Shown here piece after piece: positions 1 through 11,246 of a stretch of DNA of 64,000 nt. The first letter of the stretch is position 1; the number at the start of each line of letters is the position of its first letter. Both the position numbers and the translations under genes were made by a program. Source of the DNA: Bimastos eiseni (taxonomy: Eukaryota > Annelida > Clitellata > Crassiclitellata > Lumbricidae); assembly GCA_959347315.1 (NCBI GenBank), contig OY365820.1:814502-878501 (forward strand). The letters run 5' to 3'. The notes beneath the pieces were generated by a model that saw only the letters and a list, made by a program, of their open reading frames with translations, did not search any database and was not told the origin of the DNA.

Positions 1-239
1 TCAAAATTGTAACGGATATCGTTTTTTAAATAGTGTTTTTGACATCAATTAATTTTAAAGGTGTGTAGACGGGATTCAATATTTCAGAAGATTTTTGGAC
101 GACATCCTGCTGTGAAATTTATGAACATTGGAAAGAGCGATTGTCTTAGATACCTCTAAAACGGCGTCAACTAGAGCTATAAATACGAAATAAAAACAAC
201 ACAGTTGTAGTGGTAAGTCAAAATAAAAGAGAAAGACCC

Positions 240-360
240 AATTATCACACAGTGTCGTTAAACAGCAACTGCCCAATATAGGATAAGCTCCTCCTCTGTT
301 GGTACCATAGCAGTGCCAGTCTCAAGCCTGGATAAAGGAGGAGGGTGACGCTGATCAAGT
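240..360 (-). repeat. Dispersed repeat family R2, minus orientation
   Basis: Contains the reverse complement of the R2 core: 'CAGTGTCGTTAAAC' near 248, then 'AAGCCTGGATAAAGGAGG' near 328. The two pieces are in atypical order, so this may be the ends of two adjacent copies. Confidence 0.6.
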
Positions 361-785
361 AAACATACGGGATAAAATGTGATGATCAAACTAGCCTATC
401 ACATCCATTAACTATGCGCAAAGGTACTTGTTCAGCCTGATTGACTTATCCGACACAAGGGATCGCTAGAGTGTCACGACGTGGCACTTGGAATAGTTAT
501 AGGATAACTAACCATCTCTTTTGTTGGCTTAATGAGCAACGCAGCTTCGATTCAAAGGTGCGCGTAGGCTTTGGTGTTTATGGTCGAATTAGAAGCTTGA
601 GACCACTTGGAAAGCACTCCAAGGATGCGCTATGTCTCTGTCGAAAAATTTATGCCATGGTCACAACGTCGCTTTGTGTCGTAAAACAAATTCAGCAACG
701 ACTACGTTAAGTTGAACACCAATACCAATACAAACACAGACACACATCTACACATAAAGAGACACACCTATACAAACATACACAC

Positions 786-942
786 ATTGAGACACACAGG
801 GAGAGAGAGAGAACGAGACAGACAGACAGACAGACATACAGACAGATAGACAGACAGACAGATAGACAGACAAACAAACAGACATAGACAGACAGACAGA
901 GAGACAGACAGGCAGAGAGACAGACAGACAGACAGAGACGGT
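786..942. repeat. (CAGA)n microsatellite
   Basis: A purine-rich tract of CAGA/GAGA/CATA tetramers. It produces a meaningless cysteine/leucine/serine ORF on the minus strand. Confidence 0.9.
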
Positions 943-1019
943 TTTGAATATTATGCACTCTTTTGGATCTCAAGGTATGATTTATAAATTGAGAGGCGCA
1001 GTATATTGAACTCTAGCCG

Positions 1020-1210
1020 TGGACCTGACCTGGGCATGAAGTGTTGGCCACTTCATCTTAGCCTCGGCATACAAAGGCGGTTGGCCACTCCTTTCCCTCC
1101 CCGTCCCGTCTTCCTATCAACAGTCGTTGTGTTGAGTTGTGAGCGCCTCTGATTTGAGTTTGAGTGGTGCTATATAAGTGATCCATTACAATTACAATTA
1201 CAATTATTGA
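1020..1210 (+). mobile_element. LINE-type 3' end with (ATTACA)n tail
   Basis: Ends in 'GAGTGGTGCTATATAAGTG' and then an ATTACA microsatellite. This is the same 3' terminal layout seen at about 14592, 35523 and 62875. The start is only estimated. Confidence 0.5.
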
Positions 1211-1571
1211 GTTGGAGTAAAGATCTCGACACACAAACAGCGGGCTGAGATCTGAACGACGTATCTATGTTGATAGTCCACCCTTGCATAACCATAATGC
1301 AAGATTTCTTAAGCGCTGCATGAAAGAAAGGTATTGCTTATTCATGATTGCTGCGTCCTATCCGATGGGTTGTCCAGAGACTAACATTCTAACTGGCAGT
1401 CTCTTATCTTCTTTCTCTTTTCTCAAAATCTGTTTCTACTCGCGAGGCCTTGCACACTGCAGCTCTTTTGAACGGCTTATCCTACTAGAGGCGTTATATG
1501 AATGATTAAGTACATTCGTTAATATAATTTTGCATCAGCAGTTGCTTATTGTGGTTCAGTTATTGTTGTAG

Positions 1572-1690
1572 TTGCCGTTTAACGACACTGTGTGGTAGCA
1601 AAGACCATTAGCGTCACCCTCCTCCTTTATCCAGGCTTGGGACTGGCACTGGCCAAGTACTACCAGTGGCTGTTGGTTGTTGGTCACCCG
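1572..1690 (+). repeat. Dispersed repeat family R2
   Basis: A good copy: GTTTAACGACACTGTGTG, an AGCGTCACCCTCCTCC core, then TTTATCCAGGCTTGGGACTG. About 20 related copies occur in the window on both strands. Confidence 0.7.
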
Positions 1691-2889
1691 AGAGATGCAG
1701 TTGTGGACCAAGCGACGCCACTTGTTAGGGTCATTATGTAATGCATAGAATTGAGCAAAATATAAGTGATGACCGTTGTATTTGAAAAGAAAGCTGTTAA
1801 CTAGTAATTCAATAATATCATGAATCTTTAAATTATGATTAACTAATATTTAATAAAAAAAATTGATCTCTACAAAATTTTAAACATGATTTCAATAAAC
1901 TTCATTTATAGGATTCTTTCCACGAATACTGCGTCGCATCAGACGGGTTGTCTAGTGTGTCCGAAAGGGATCAAACTTGGTCTCAACACTATTCTTAATT
2001 GATACAAACATATTAATAACCAACGGCTTTCGATTATGAAACTGGTAACGTTTGCGCGTGATGATAACTCTGCCTTTGCGTCTGGTCAAATTATGCATAT
2101 CTGCAACTAAGTATGAATTTGGAACAATGACAACTGTATCGATGTCTTCAAACCATTGACATAGCATGCTATACTTGAGCCTCAAAAATTAACTATGTTT
2201 TATTCAAACGTGCGATGAGAAACAGGCGATCGAAGGTTTTTAATCCAACCTCAATTGTTGGTTTATATTAAGTTTTATGCTGGATTTCCAGAGGTAAATT
2301 TTGGGGATGCATTTGATAAAAATCTTTTGAAGACAATCGAGTGGCTGTATGAATTATAGATTTAAGTGGTCCTTACCTGGCCGCTCCTCTGAAACACCGT
2401 ACATGATGTTCCATTCCTGCCACACGAAAAATGCTCGACTATAGTTTAGGCATTCGGATAACATAAAGAGGGCCATAAGAACAACGTGAGGGAGGTCAAC
2501 TATCTAACAGAGATCGCGCAACCTTTTGATACTCTCGGAAAATTAAACATAATATTGTGTTAACTTAAATTGGTTCGCTCAATATGTTATATGCATAATT
2601 GTGAACAAAGCTCGTTTCAGGGTGCATGCAAGTCGAATTATTTGACTATAATTGATAATTACTGAGCTGATAATATCACCCATAATAATGTCAGATCACT
2701 GTTACTTATCCTTCGTTTCTTTTATTTTGGCTAGTGTACATAATATAAAGTATATAGAGTTAGAAAGAACGAATTTAACGGTGTCTAAAATGTTGACGTA
2801 TAATTTGCAGCAATTCTCCTTATGAATCATATGCTGTACATTTTTCAACAAGGAAGTAATCAGTTTTTTTATTATGGATGACTATATGA

Positions 2890-3720
2890 AATTACAAATT
2901 ACAAAGCGCCGCTCAAATCAGAGGCGCACCCGATCCAAGTTCGCGACTAGGCAGTAAACGAAAAGGTCTTCAAGGGCTTTATAGACTGAAAAGGGGAGAG
3001 AACGAGGAGTTCGACCCTAAGGGGAAGGGAAGACTATTCCAACTGGAGGGGTCTACATAAGCAAAGCTCCCTGTTTGGGTCGTAGCAGTTCGCATAAGGG
3101 GACCAGCAATAATCCACGGGCAGATGAAAGGAGAGAAACCCGTTGGGAAACGGAGGCCACTCTTGTACAGAGAGCCAAAAAGGTATTCCGAGAAAGAACC
3201 AACAAGACAGTTACTCATCAGAGTAAGAACTTTAAAGTGTATACGTTGAGGCGCAGGAAGCCAATGAAGAGAGTCACGGATGAAAGATGAGATGCGTGAA
3301 AATTTAGGGATCCTGCCAATTAGTCGGGTGGCATCATTAAAGAGAGACAGAAGTTTAGATATGTTAGACGAGGAAAGACCAATATAGACAATGTTCCCAA
3401 ACTCGATCTGGAGCAGATCAAGGCGTGCACTAATGTCGTCATCGCATGCAGTGAAAGCGACTGGCGAATAGAGCGAAGTTGACGCAAATGGCAGAAGCAA
3501 GGGCGAGAGATAGTGTTGACATGGTCAGAGAGGGAAAAACCGGAGTCAAGAAGGAGACCCATATCCCGAACATTGGAGGAGAAAGAAAGTTGGGGGAGGT
3601 CTGGCGAATGACCTCAAGGTCAATCCTGCCAAGCTGGATGCGCCCACCAAGCCAACTGAATTTAGTTTTACCAGGATTAAGGCATAAGCTGTTAGATGAT
3701 AACCAAGAGTTCAAAAACAT
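2890..3720 (-). pseudogene. CR1/L2-like LINE remnant, 3' part of reverse transcriptase
   Basis: Minus-strand translation in three successive frames gives the usual order of the post-catalytic region of CR1/L2-clade reverse transcriptases: 'LNPGKTKFSWLGG' near the 5' side, 'CFCHLRQLRSIRQSL', 'DATRLIGRIPKF', then 'LHWLPAPQRIHFKVL' and a 'WNSLPFPLGS'-type C-terminus. Frame changes show that it is dead. The 3' end carries the AGGCGC-type terminal sequence near 2910. Confidence 0.8.
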
Positions 3721-4174
3721 AACAGCCTTCAGAAAATTTGATATACATTGAAACAGATAGAACTAATTTAAATGTGTCGAGAATGTTGATGTCTAGTTTT
3801 AAAATTTAGCAATTCTCCTCATGAACCAATGAATCTTTATGGTTTCGTCAATCCACCTCCAACCCCTATGCCCTCTTTCACCAACCCATCCCCTCCCGTA
3901 TTACTTCCTCAATGTAGATTTCAACGAGCATTGCTGGCAGTGGACACATCTGGTTCCAAGAATTCGCTTTCGATTATTAGTTTATTTTTATCGAGCAAGG
4001 ATTTCAATGATGAGCTTCAGGCATTGATTTTATATAGCATTGTTCAATATCTTTTTACAGGTGTCCAACAAACCGCAATTAATAAACGCATATCTAGTCC
4101 AACCATTCTTTATATGAACCGTGCCTCTGCATTCATTTTAATTCATTAATCTCCATTGGTTTTAACTGTTTCAG

Positions 4175-4283
4175 TTCGTCTTCCTCCCAGCATCACAGCC
4201 GGATCAGACACAGTCCCATATCTCTACCGAGATAAAATTAAGGTCACCTTGACATGCCAAGGCGTCGGATATCCACAACCCGT
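4175..4283 (+). CDS. Gene A exon E2: first half of Ig1
   Basis: Acceptor TTTCAG at 4169-4174, donor GTAAGC at 4284. Enters in phase 1 and leaves in phase 2. Encodes '(V)RLPPSITAGSD' through 'KVTLTCQGVGYPQP', with the B-strand cysteine in 'LTC'. The matching exon of copy B is one codon shorter and keeps the same phases. The missing first exon should supply a signal peptide ending in phase 1. Confidence 0.8.
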
Positions 4284-4659
4284 GTAAGCTTCACATGTAG
4301 TAATCTGCTAATCAATTAAGCTCTAGTATTATTTAAAACAGTAACAATTGAATGCGTAATCACTTAATTACTCGTTAGTGTTATTAATTAGTTTTCGTTT
4401 AGAACTTTTAGGGTAATTATCATGTAAAATCCTGTCAAAAAGTTATTGTTTAGTAATTTTTAATACCTAACTAGGTAACACCGAATATTTAATTATTCAG
4501 CAATATGTAATTAACGCACATAGTAATTAATTGGTTATTCTTTAATATCTTGATAATTGATTATATGTTATATTGTTTTCAGGTCATACCACCCAAGGAA
4601 TGGCAGAAGCTTTTAACTGCCTCAACAGAATTTGATTTTTCAGTAATGATCAATCAATC

Positions 4660-4679
4660 AAACAAACAATCAATCACTT

Positions 4680-4712
<33 letters not shown>

Positions 4713-4975
4713 GTCAGTCAGTCAGTCAGTCAGTCAGTCAGTCAGTCAGTCAGTCAATCAATGAAACTTTATATACTGCTTCTTCAAGAAATCTACTCAG
4801 AGGCGCTCCTGGTCCAGCATTGGCCACATAAGACAGTTTTTAGAGTGGAATAAAAATAGGTTAGATAGTTCTTAGGTAAGAGTCGAAGATCCAATGGGAG
4901 GTTATTCCAAGTAATTGGGCCAACAACCGAAAGAGCACGATGTGTACTGCTTTTTTTTACATAGATTAAGATTAT
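4660..4975 (-). mobile_element. LINE 3' end with (AATC)n/(AGTC)n tail, minus strand
   Basis: The 4669-4758 AATC/AGTC tetramer array sits at the 3' tail of a minus-strand LINE fragment. Reverse translation of about 4800-4960 gives 'ALSVVGPITWNNLPLDLR', the standard C-terminus of CR1/L2-like elements. Confidence 0.7.
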
Positions 4976-5047
4976 ATTAGACTATTGAAACCCTGTTGAC
5001 AGGTTTAATAGTTCAAAAGCAATACTGCAGTCTGAAAGTTGTTGGAA

Positions 5048-5170
5048 TTCTCCAATAGACGGATAAACGCGGTATATATATATATATATACATATATATA
5101 ATATCAAACGTGGTATATATAATATCTATATATATTATATATATATACCGCGTTTATCTGTCTGTTGGAG
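5048..5170. repeat. AT-rich inverted repeat (cruciform-prone)
   Basis: Arms of about 27 bp read CTCCAATAGACGGATAAACG..GGTATA on the left and the near-perfect reverse complement TATACC..CGTTTATCTGTCTG on the right. They flank a (TA)n core of about 65 bp. Confidence 0.7.
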
Positions 5171-5350
5171 CGTTGCATTTGAACGATATTCTCTCTCCAA
5201 CTCGCTTTTTGATTTTAACTGGGGTGCTACTCTTTCAGCCCGGGTTCTTGTTATTTTTCCCACATGGCTTTCGCGCTGCAATCGCCTCTGAATAGATTGT
5301 ACTGGGAAGGCGATATAGAAATACACCTCTTTTCTAGGCTTTGAACTGGC
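5150..5350 (+). mobile_element. LINE-type 3' end fragment
   Basis: Contains 'CAATCGCCTCTGAATAGATT' and 'GGCGATATAGAAAT', which are 3'-terminal signatures shared with the fragment near 23730-23890. No ORF survives. Confidence 0.45.
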
Positions 5351-6008
5351 TATATATAGAATGTGGCGCTATATGATGAACAGTAGCGAAGTTCAAATGA
5401 CAATTTAAATTAGGTCTAGCTTTGTTTTGTTACGGATACAGATAATCATAACCAAAAACTACTCTTGAGATTTGCATAATTTCTGATATCACTGTTTTGA
5501 AGGTGTCTCATTTGCAGCTGAATTTGTCCATGCTCTTAAAAAATTATATCATCGATTGTAAAAGTTTAAAAGGTGTCTAAGTTAAACCTCCTATTAAACG
5601 TCCACGAATTTTTTCAGACGCCGTTTACATAATTTGGTAAACTTCGATCAACTGTGACGTAAACAAATACAATACCAATACCAATACCAATGATTATTTT
5701 GAGAACGCACAATCAATCAAGCAAGAGTGGTTGTGATCAATAGGGAAGAAAATCCACAAGGGACCAAGGGATCGCTAGTAGGGACACCCTTAACATGGAT
5801 TAATGACAACGGTAGATGTGAGATCAGATTAGGCAAAGCTTCCTAGAAACTTAACTATCTTAACAACAGAATAAGGTTGTCTTCATTTAAAAAATTCTTA
5901 CAAGTATCAGGTAGTAATTATATTGATGATGTGGTCAGCGCTAATGGATAATTACGAACTTTGATTTTAAATAATGATATTTATCTTCCGCTTTCTCCTC
6001 TCTTACAG

Positions 6009-6373
6009 ATACAGATGGTTGAAGAATGGCCTTCCCCTTTCTATGGCGGGCATAGGCCAACCGAATACCACGACTGGTTCTATAGAAATCGCCCAGGCTA
6101 CCGTTGAACACGAGGGATACTACCAATGCCAGGCTGAGAACAGCTACGGTGTTACGATGTCCAACGTCACCCTTCTGAAGGTGGCCACCCTCGCCCCGTT
6201 TGACGCCAACGCTCCTCAGTATAACGCGACCGTAAGGCTGAATGATAAGCTACGTGTCGTCTGTGGTCCTCCTGATAGCAATCCAGGTGCTGACTATTCC
6301 TGGTCGTACAACACTACCACCCTAGCTCAGACGGATGTAACTCTATCGAGGAGGGTTCAGATCGATTTCAACG
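6009..6373 (+). CDS. Gene A exon E3: second half of Ig1 and first half of Ig2
   Basis: Acceptor CTTACAG ends at 6008; donor GTTGGT at 6374 (copy B has GTCAGT at the same place). Phase 2 in, phase 1 out. Encodes 'YRWLKNGLPLS' with the core tryptophan, 'EGYYQCQAENSYG' with the F-strand Y-x-C, then the linker 'ATLAPFDANAPQYN' and the start of Ig2 'KLRVVCGPPDSNPGADYSWS'. N-glycosylation sequons include NTT and NVT. It is nine codons longer than the copy B exon because of an insertion around 'MAGIGQPNTTTGS'. Confidence 0.85.
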
Positions 6374-7308
6374 GTTGGTGAAACGACGGCCATTTTGACA
6401 AACTAACATTACGAAATTATTAAGTAAATACTACTATAGTCATGGTCATCATCTTAATTAATATTATTTTTATTTTTTATTACTATTTATTAATATTAAA
6501 CATTATTATTAGTGCTTTATTTCTAGAAAAAAATGTGATGGAACGCATCTGTATTGTCGAAAGAAAAGACGCTGAAATTAGCTTAAAAAAATAAATGTTA
6601 TACATGACACAATGATCGCAATCTATACACTTACGCCAACATACATGGATACATGTTAGAACGTAAAAATTGAAACTGTGAAGTTTTGTATAAAATTCCA
6701 GAGTTTCTGCAAAATCAGGGTCTACTAATTTTATTTTGTAGTGATTGAATAAAGGTTTCGGACGCCGGTCCGTCGCGTTCCGCCAGAATAAGGCACTGAT
6801 TATTATTAATATTATTGTAAATTAGTTAATGTATGAGGCTGTGGCATATTAACATCCAACGCGTGCACAATGTTAAGATTGCGTACGGTAGATAAATTAA
6901 TTACTCTATTTACTTTTCTATTTACTCTATTACTTTATTAGTAAAAATTAGATTAACATGATTAGATTTAACCAAGGCCATTGTGGCAAGCCGACATCAT
7001 GAAATTGATAGAGTAATTAATTTGTCAACGAGCCAAAACTGATATTGAATGTACTTGACCTCACATCCCGTAAGAATACTTAGGTAAAGTATTAGTTTAC
7101 ATTCAATCACCGTGAGATTACCTTATATTACTATATATTACATTAGATTACATTATATTATATTATACCACATTAAATTATGATTAGGACCCACACTAGA
7201 TTACTTTTTGTTGCCTTACCTTGCATAGATTACCATTTGATTACTTTCTGATTACATCTCACTACGTTAGATTACATCAGATTAAATTACTCCTTGTCGC
7301 TCTTTCAG

Positions 7309-7431
7309 GGGATCTATGTTTTGCAAGTCTTGCCTCTGATGTAACAACCGGTCGGTTGTTCCGTTGTAATGTCTACAACTACGTCATGAGTACAACGAAC
7401 TCCGGTGCTTACACGAGAATAGGAGTGTCTG
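7309..7431 (+). CDS. Gene A exon E4: second half of Ig2
   Basis: Acceptor TTTCAG ends at 7308, donor GTATGG at 7432, phases 1 and 1. With the split glycine it encodes 'GDLCFASLASDVTTGRLFRC', matching the 'DGNL.FANV...D' strand pair and F-strand cysteine of L1/contactin-type Ig2 domains. Copy B uses the same boundaries and the same 123-nt length. Confidence 0.8.
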
Positions 7432-7439
7432 GTATGGCT

Positions 7440-7580
7440 CATATTAGTGTCTGGAATGGAGTAGAGCATGTTTGATTTGAATATTAGTGTCTGGGAAGGA
7501 GTAGAGCATGTTTGATTTGAATATTAGTGTCTGGCATGTAGTGGAGCATGTTTGATTTGAATCAAAGTTTCTGGTATGGT
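7440..7580 (+). repeat. Tandem ~55-bp repeats of the E4 donor region
   Basis: Units contain 'ATTAGTGTCTGG' followed by 'GAGCATGTTTGATTTGAAT', about three times. Each resembles the end of E4 plus its donor ('GTGTCTG|GTATGG'). Confidence 0.7.
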
Positions 7581-8034
7581 TCGTAATAGTCTGGCTTAGC
7601 ATGTCTGACGACTATCATTATGCATTTTAAACCAATGCGTTATAATCATTGCAACAAGATGAATCATTTAGCTTGTCTCAGTCATTCACGCATACTTAAA
7701 GAGTCTACACGACTACCAGCATATTTCTTAAGAAACTTTATTTGAAAGTAAGGGTCAAGGGCGACCACTTGTCCAGTCCCATTGTGAGAAGCAGCAAAAT
7801 TAGCCATAATGAGAAGTCTTGAATAAAAGTCATGCAAAAAATTCAGGAAGATAGTGCGTCCGCAAGAACTACCAAACGCCACCCAAAATACCCTAAAGTT
7901 GCTGTAGTTCTATAACCACTTTGTGGACTTAAAGTCCCTCAATACATCCATTAATCATTGACATGTCACTAGTAAGCCATATCGTCATTGCTAGACTATA
8001 ACTTAACCACAAACATTAACAGTAATCATAAATC

Positions 8035-8105
8035 GTTAACATCCGCTCCGAAGTAGATTTTACGAAGGGGCGCTATATAAATCCGTCTAATAAATAAATA
8101 AATCA
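8035..8105 (+). mobile_element. LINE 3' terminus with (AATA)n tail
   Basis: 'CGAAGGGGCGCTATATAAAT' is followed by AATA repeats. Only the tail remains recognisable. Confidence 0.5.
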
Positions 8106-8683
8106 AATAAACATGTCATTTGATTATGATTGCGTCTCTGACCTTGACTGCTCTTCGAACCTTTCGACCAAGATCAGAGATAAGGCGACAAGAGCCGTCA
8201 ATGGGATCCAGCACGCATATCATCCTTGTCATGGATGCGTCGTTAAATAAACTTATTACACACACAAATGTGATCCAGTGAATCTAAGAACATAATTATT
8301 AAGAACAGGAAAAACATTTGATAAATTAAATAACAAAGAGTAGATTGAAACTAATTAAACCAATTTATTTAAAGCTAAACAAATAAATGGCTAAATTGTT
8401 TTCAGAAAATAGCAAAATAAATCAATATACAGCTTAGTAAAAAAAAGACAACAATGACTAAGCAAATGGTTGACAAATAAATAAATAAATTAATTAATTA
8501 GTAAAAATAAATACAAAAATAAAAATTAATACGAATAAAAACAAACAAATAGATACAATAACTAAATACATGAAATAAATACATACAAACAAAATAAATA
8601 AATGAATAAAGAATATCTCGAAGCCACTTGGTGTTAACTTTCTCCAACTAATGATGATGATGATGATGATTTTTTATCGCCAG

Positions 8684-8789
8684 GTGTCGCCGTAAACAAC
8701 ATAGCACCCGCTCTTTTCTTCTCGTCTCCTTCAAGGGTCGTCACTCTTCAATCGCAACAGACGAGACTCAGAGCTTTCTTCTCTGGAAC
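8684..8789 (+). CDS. Gene A exon E5: first part of Ig3
   Basis: Acceptor GCCAG ends at 8683, donor GTAAGT at 8790, phase 1 in and phase 2 out. Encodes 'VAVNNIAPALFFSSPSRVV' and 'TRLRAFFSGT'. In related Ig domains the second segment would read L-x-C, but here a phenylalanine replaces the B-strand cysteine. The nucleotide sequence is almost identical in copy B (30708-30813), so the change predates the duplication. Confidence 0.8.
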
Positions 8790-9124
8790 GTAAGTTACAT
8801 AATTATAGTTATTGCGTTCAATTGCGTACAATGATAGCAAGCATTAAGTATGAATGGATGCCTGTACGAATGTATGTATTTTTGATTATATGCATGTATG
8901 TATGTATGTATGTATATACATGTAGGCCTATGAACATTATACAAATACACTTAATTACAAATATATATTTGTATGGTTACATACATGCATATAATCACAA
9001 ATTAGGGGTAAAAGCTTATATATGTATATTATATATATATATGATGAATGTATATACATGAGTGTATATACATGCACATGTACACAAAAAATAAATGAAT
9101 ATATATATATGGTAATATATATGT

Positions 9125-9170
9125 AGAGAGAGAGACAGACAGAAAGAGAGAGAGAGAGAGAGAGAAGAGA
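9125..9170. repeat. (GA)n microsatellite
   Basis: A short GA/CAGA tract in intron 5 of gene A. Confidence 0.85.
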
Positions 9171-9255
9171 GTTATGGTTATTTATGGGAGATTTTTCAAT
9201 TACTGCTCTGTTAGACTACGCGAGACAATGAATGGTCTGATTCTATGTTACAAAG

Positions 9256-9455
9256 AGACAACAATGGCCAGGGTTTGATTAGCTATTCTTGGACCTTCAA
9301 CGGACGTAGTGTTCTCCCTTCCGGTTGGACCTTCAGTGACGGAGAGGCTACATCACCTGCCAGCGGGACCAACCCCTTGGCCGCTGGTATCTATGTGTGC
9401 ACCGGGTCTAACAGCATGGGCTCAGCCACTGCGACCATTGAACTCGTCGTTGAAG
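9256..9455 (+). CDS. Gene A exon E6: second part of Ig3
   Basis: Acceptor ACAAAG ends at 9255 (a weak pyrimidine tract in this copy, better in copy B), donor GTTAGC at 9456, phase 2 in and phase 1 out. Encodes 'DNNGQGLISYSWTFNG' with the core tryptophan and 'AAGIYVCTGSNSMGSATATI' with the F-strand cysteine. That cysteine has no canonical partner because E5 lacks the B-strand one. Confidence 0.8.
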
Positions 9456-9599
9456 GTTAGCTCATAGTATTTGCTCTTGCTACTTTCAACTGAGGCGACA
9501 CCCTCTGTCTTTACCACTATGGTTCGTGCGTTTGTCTGTTCCCTCCCAGACTGCTACAAGCCATTTTTTATGAACTCCGAAACAACGTCTTTAACATCC

Positions 9600-9835
9600 C
9601 CACTTAAATCGGTCTTTAATGCTACAGCTAGGCTCATAGCCCGACTCCATAACTTTGTCTCGCCTTGTGCATTCTTCTACAGACATGTTTGAAGTCTTGC
9701 AATGGATTCCTATCAATGCGTAAATTCACTATGAGAAATTTATCAATAGATTCCAAAGCCCACAATTACAATATTTTTACGCTGGAGCACAAGGCTGAGA
9801 GAACAGAAATGATGAGATATCGGTTGGCTTAGTTT
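9600..9835 (+). pseudogene. LINE remnant, reverse-transcriptase C-terminal part
   Basis: Translation gives 'VFNATARLIARLHNF', equivalent to the 'NAAARLI..LP.F' segment of CR1/L2-like LINEs, followed by a decayed 'LAMDSYQCVN' segment. Stops and shifts are present. Confidence 0.6.
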
Positions 9836-10614
9836 AGTGTCCGATCTGTGTTTCAGAGCAATGTGGAACAACCCTATTACCTGATGAACTTAATACCATA
9901 AATGCGTAGAGCATTGATAATTGTGTTTCTTCTTCATTCCATTATTTCCTCGCTGGAACTAAGACTCTTCCTGGTACATCGGCTTTTTGGTTGTCGAATC
10001 TCAATTGTGGTGCAAGAAACACTCTCTCGTTTCTGTTTCGGTCTCTGTATCTGTCTGTCTGTCTGTCTCTCTGGGAGTATGTGTGCGTGTCTCTCTGTCT
10101 ATCTCTGTTTTCCGAATTCAATCCTTCTTTACATAGATGTTCCATTCTTCAACGAAGTCATATGATTATTTTCTCTGGTCAAACAGACCTAACTCAAGGA
10201 CTATTCTTGATAAAGATCTTTTCCGATTGTTGGACCTACTCTTTGGGAACACCTGACTGTGTCCATACTGGGATATGGACATTGCTTGCGTCAACTCGGT
10301 ATCAATGTAAAGTTTTACACTAAAGTCCATCTCTCTGATCTGATTCTCACTTTGATTGTTGCCGTACATGTGATATAGCGCCCTTTGAATTGTCAATTGT
10401 CATTATTTGCGTAGGACATCAAAGTCATAACTAATTACACCACAAACTACACTAACACCAGCCAACACCGACAGCAAACACCACTACCACCATCACTACC
10501 TTAACTTCTACTACCAGTAATAGTATTAAACCAATGATAATGATGATGATATTGATGACGACATTGGCAATGATCACAAAGTGATGACGATGACAATGTC
10601 ATTGTGCTTCCCAG

Positions 10615-10755
10615 CAATTCCAGACTTCGGACCACCAGAAAACCAGCCGCACGATATGAACGTAACGGACGGCGATACGGTCACTATTATGTGTCAGGCT
10701 AATGCTGTGCCAGCCGCGGACATCCAGTGGTTTAAGAACGCAGTCGCATTTGATC
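10615..10755 (+). CDS. Gene A exon E7: first half of Ig4
   Basis: Acceptor TTCCCAG ends at 10614, donor GTAAGT at 10756, phases 1 and 1. Encodes 'IPDFGPPENQPHDMNVTDGD' and 'VTIMCQANAVPAADIQWFKN', with the B-strand cysteine and core tryptophan of an I-set domain. The copy B exon has the same length and more than 85 percent identity by eye. Confidence 0.85.
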
Positions 10756-11246
10756 GTAAGTTCAACCGTTCGGCCGTTCCATCTTGCCGATTATTTTCTC
10801 TTAGTGAAGATTAGTACATCGCAGTCGGTGACGGGATTTATCAAGTAGTTTTGCATTTATTAAAATCATCTCGCGGATGTAAGATCTGCGTTTATTATGT
10901 GATTTTATAATTACATCGCAATTGCATCAATTGACTGTTGCTCTTTCAATCGCATTAACTCTCACAATCGCATTTACCATTACACTTATAGATACATTTC
11001 CCTGTGCGTTTGCATCTACTGTAACAATCGCAGTTACCTTCGCATTAATATTTACCTTTATATTTTCATTTGCAATTACTGTTACAATCATATTTACATG
11101 TAACTTTAAATGAATATTTGCTATTAATATTATTGCATTTCCGTTTTCTGTTGCATTTACATCTGCATCTACATTTGTTTTGAAGAATCAGCCAAAGAGA
11201 TCCAACTTGCATTTTCGTTTGCATTAACATCAATTAAGCATTCCAA

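Larger units (their letters stand above)
1..4174. other. Region upstream of the first visible exon of gene A
   Basis: No convincing coding exon is visible here. The stretch carries dispersed repeats, a (CAGA)n tract and a LINE fragment, listed separately. The signal-peptide exon of gene A is expected upstream of E2, as in copy B, but no sequence resembling copy B E1 was found, so it probably lies before position 1. From about 3830 to 4174 the sequence resembles copy B from about 26085 to 26413, which marks the leftmost paralog homology I can see. Confidence 0.6.
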
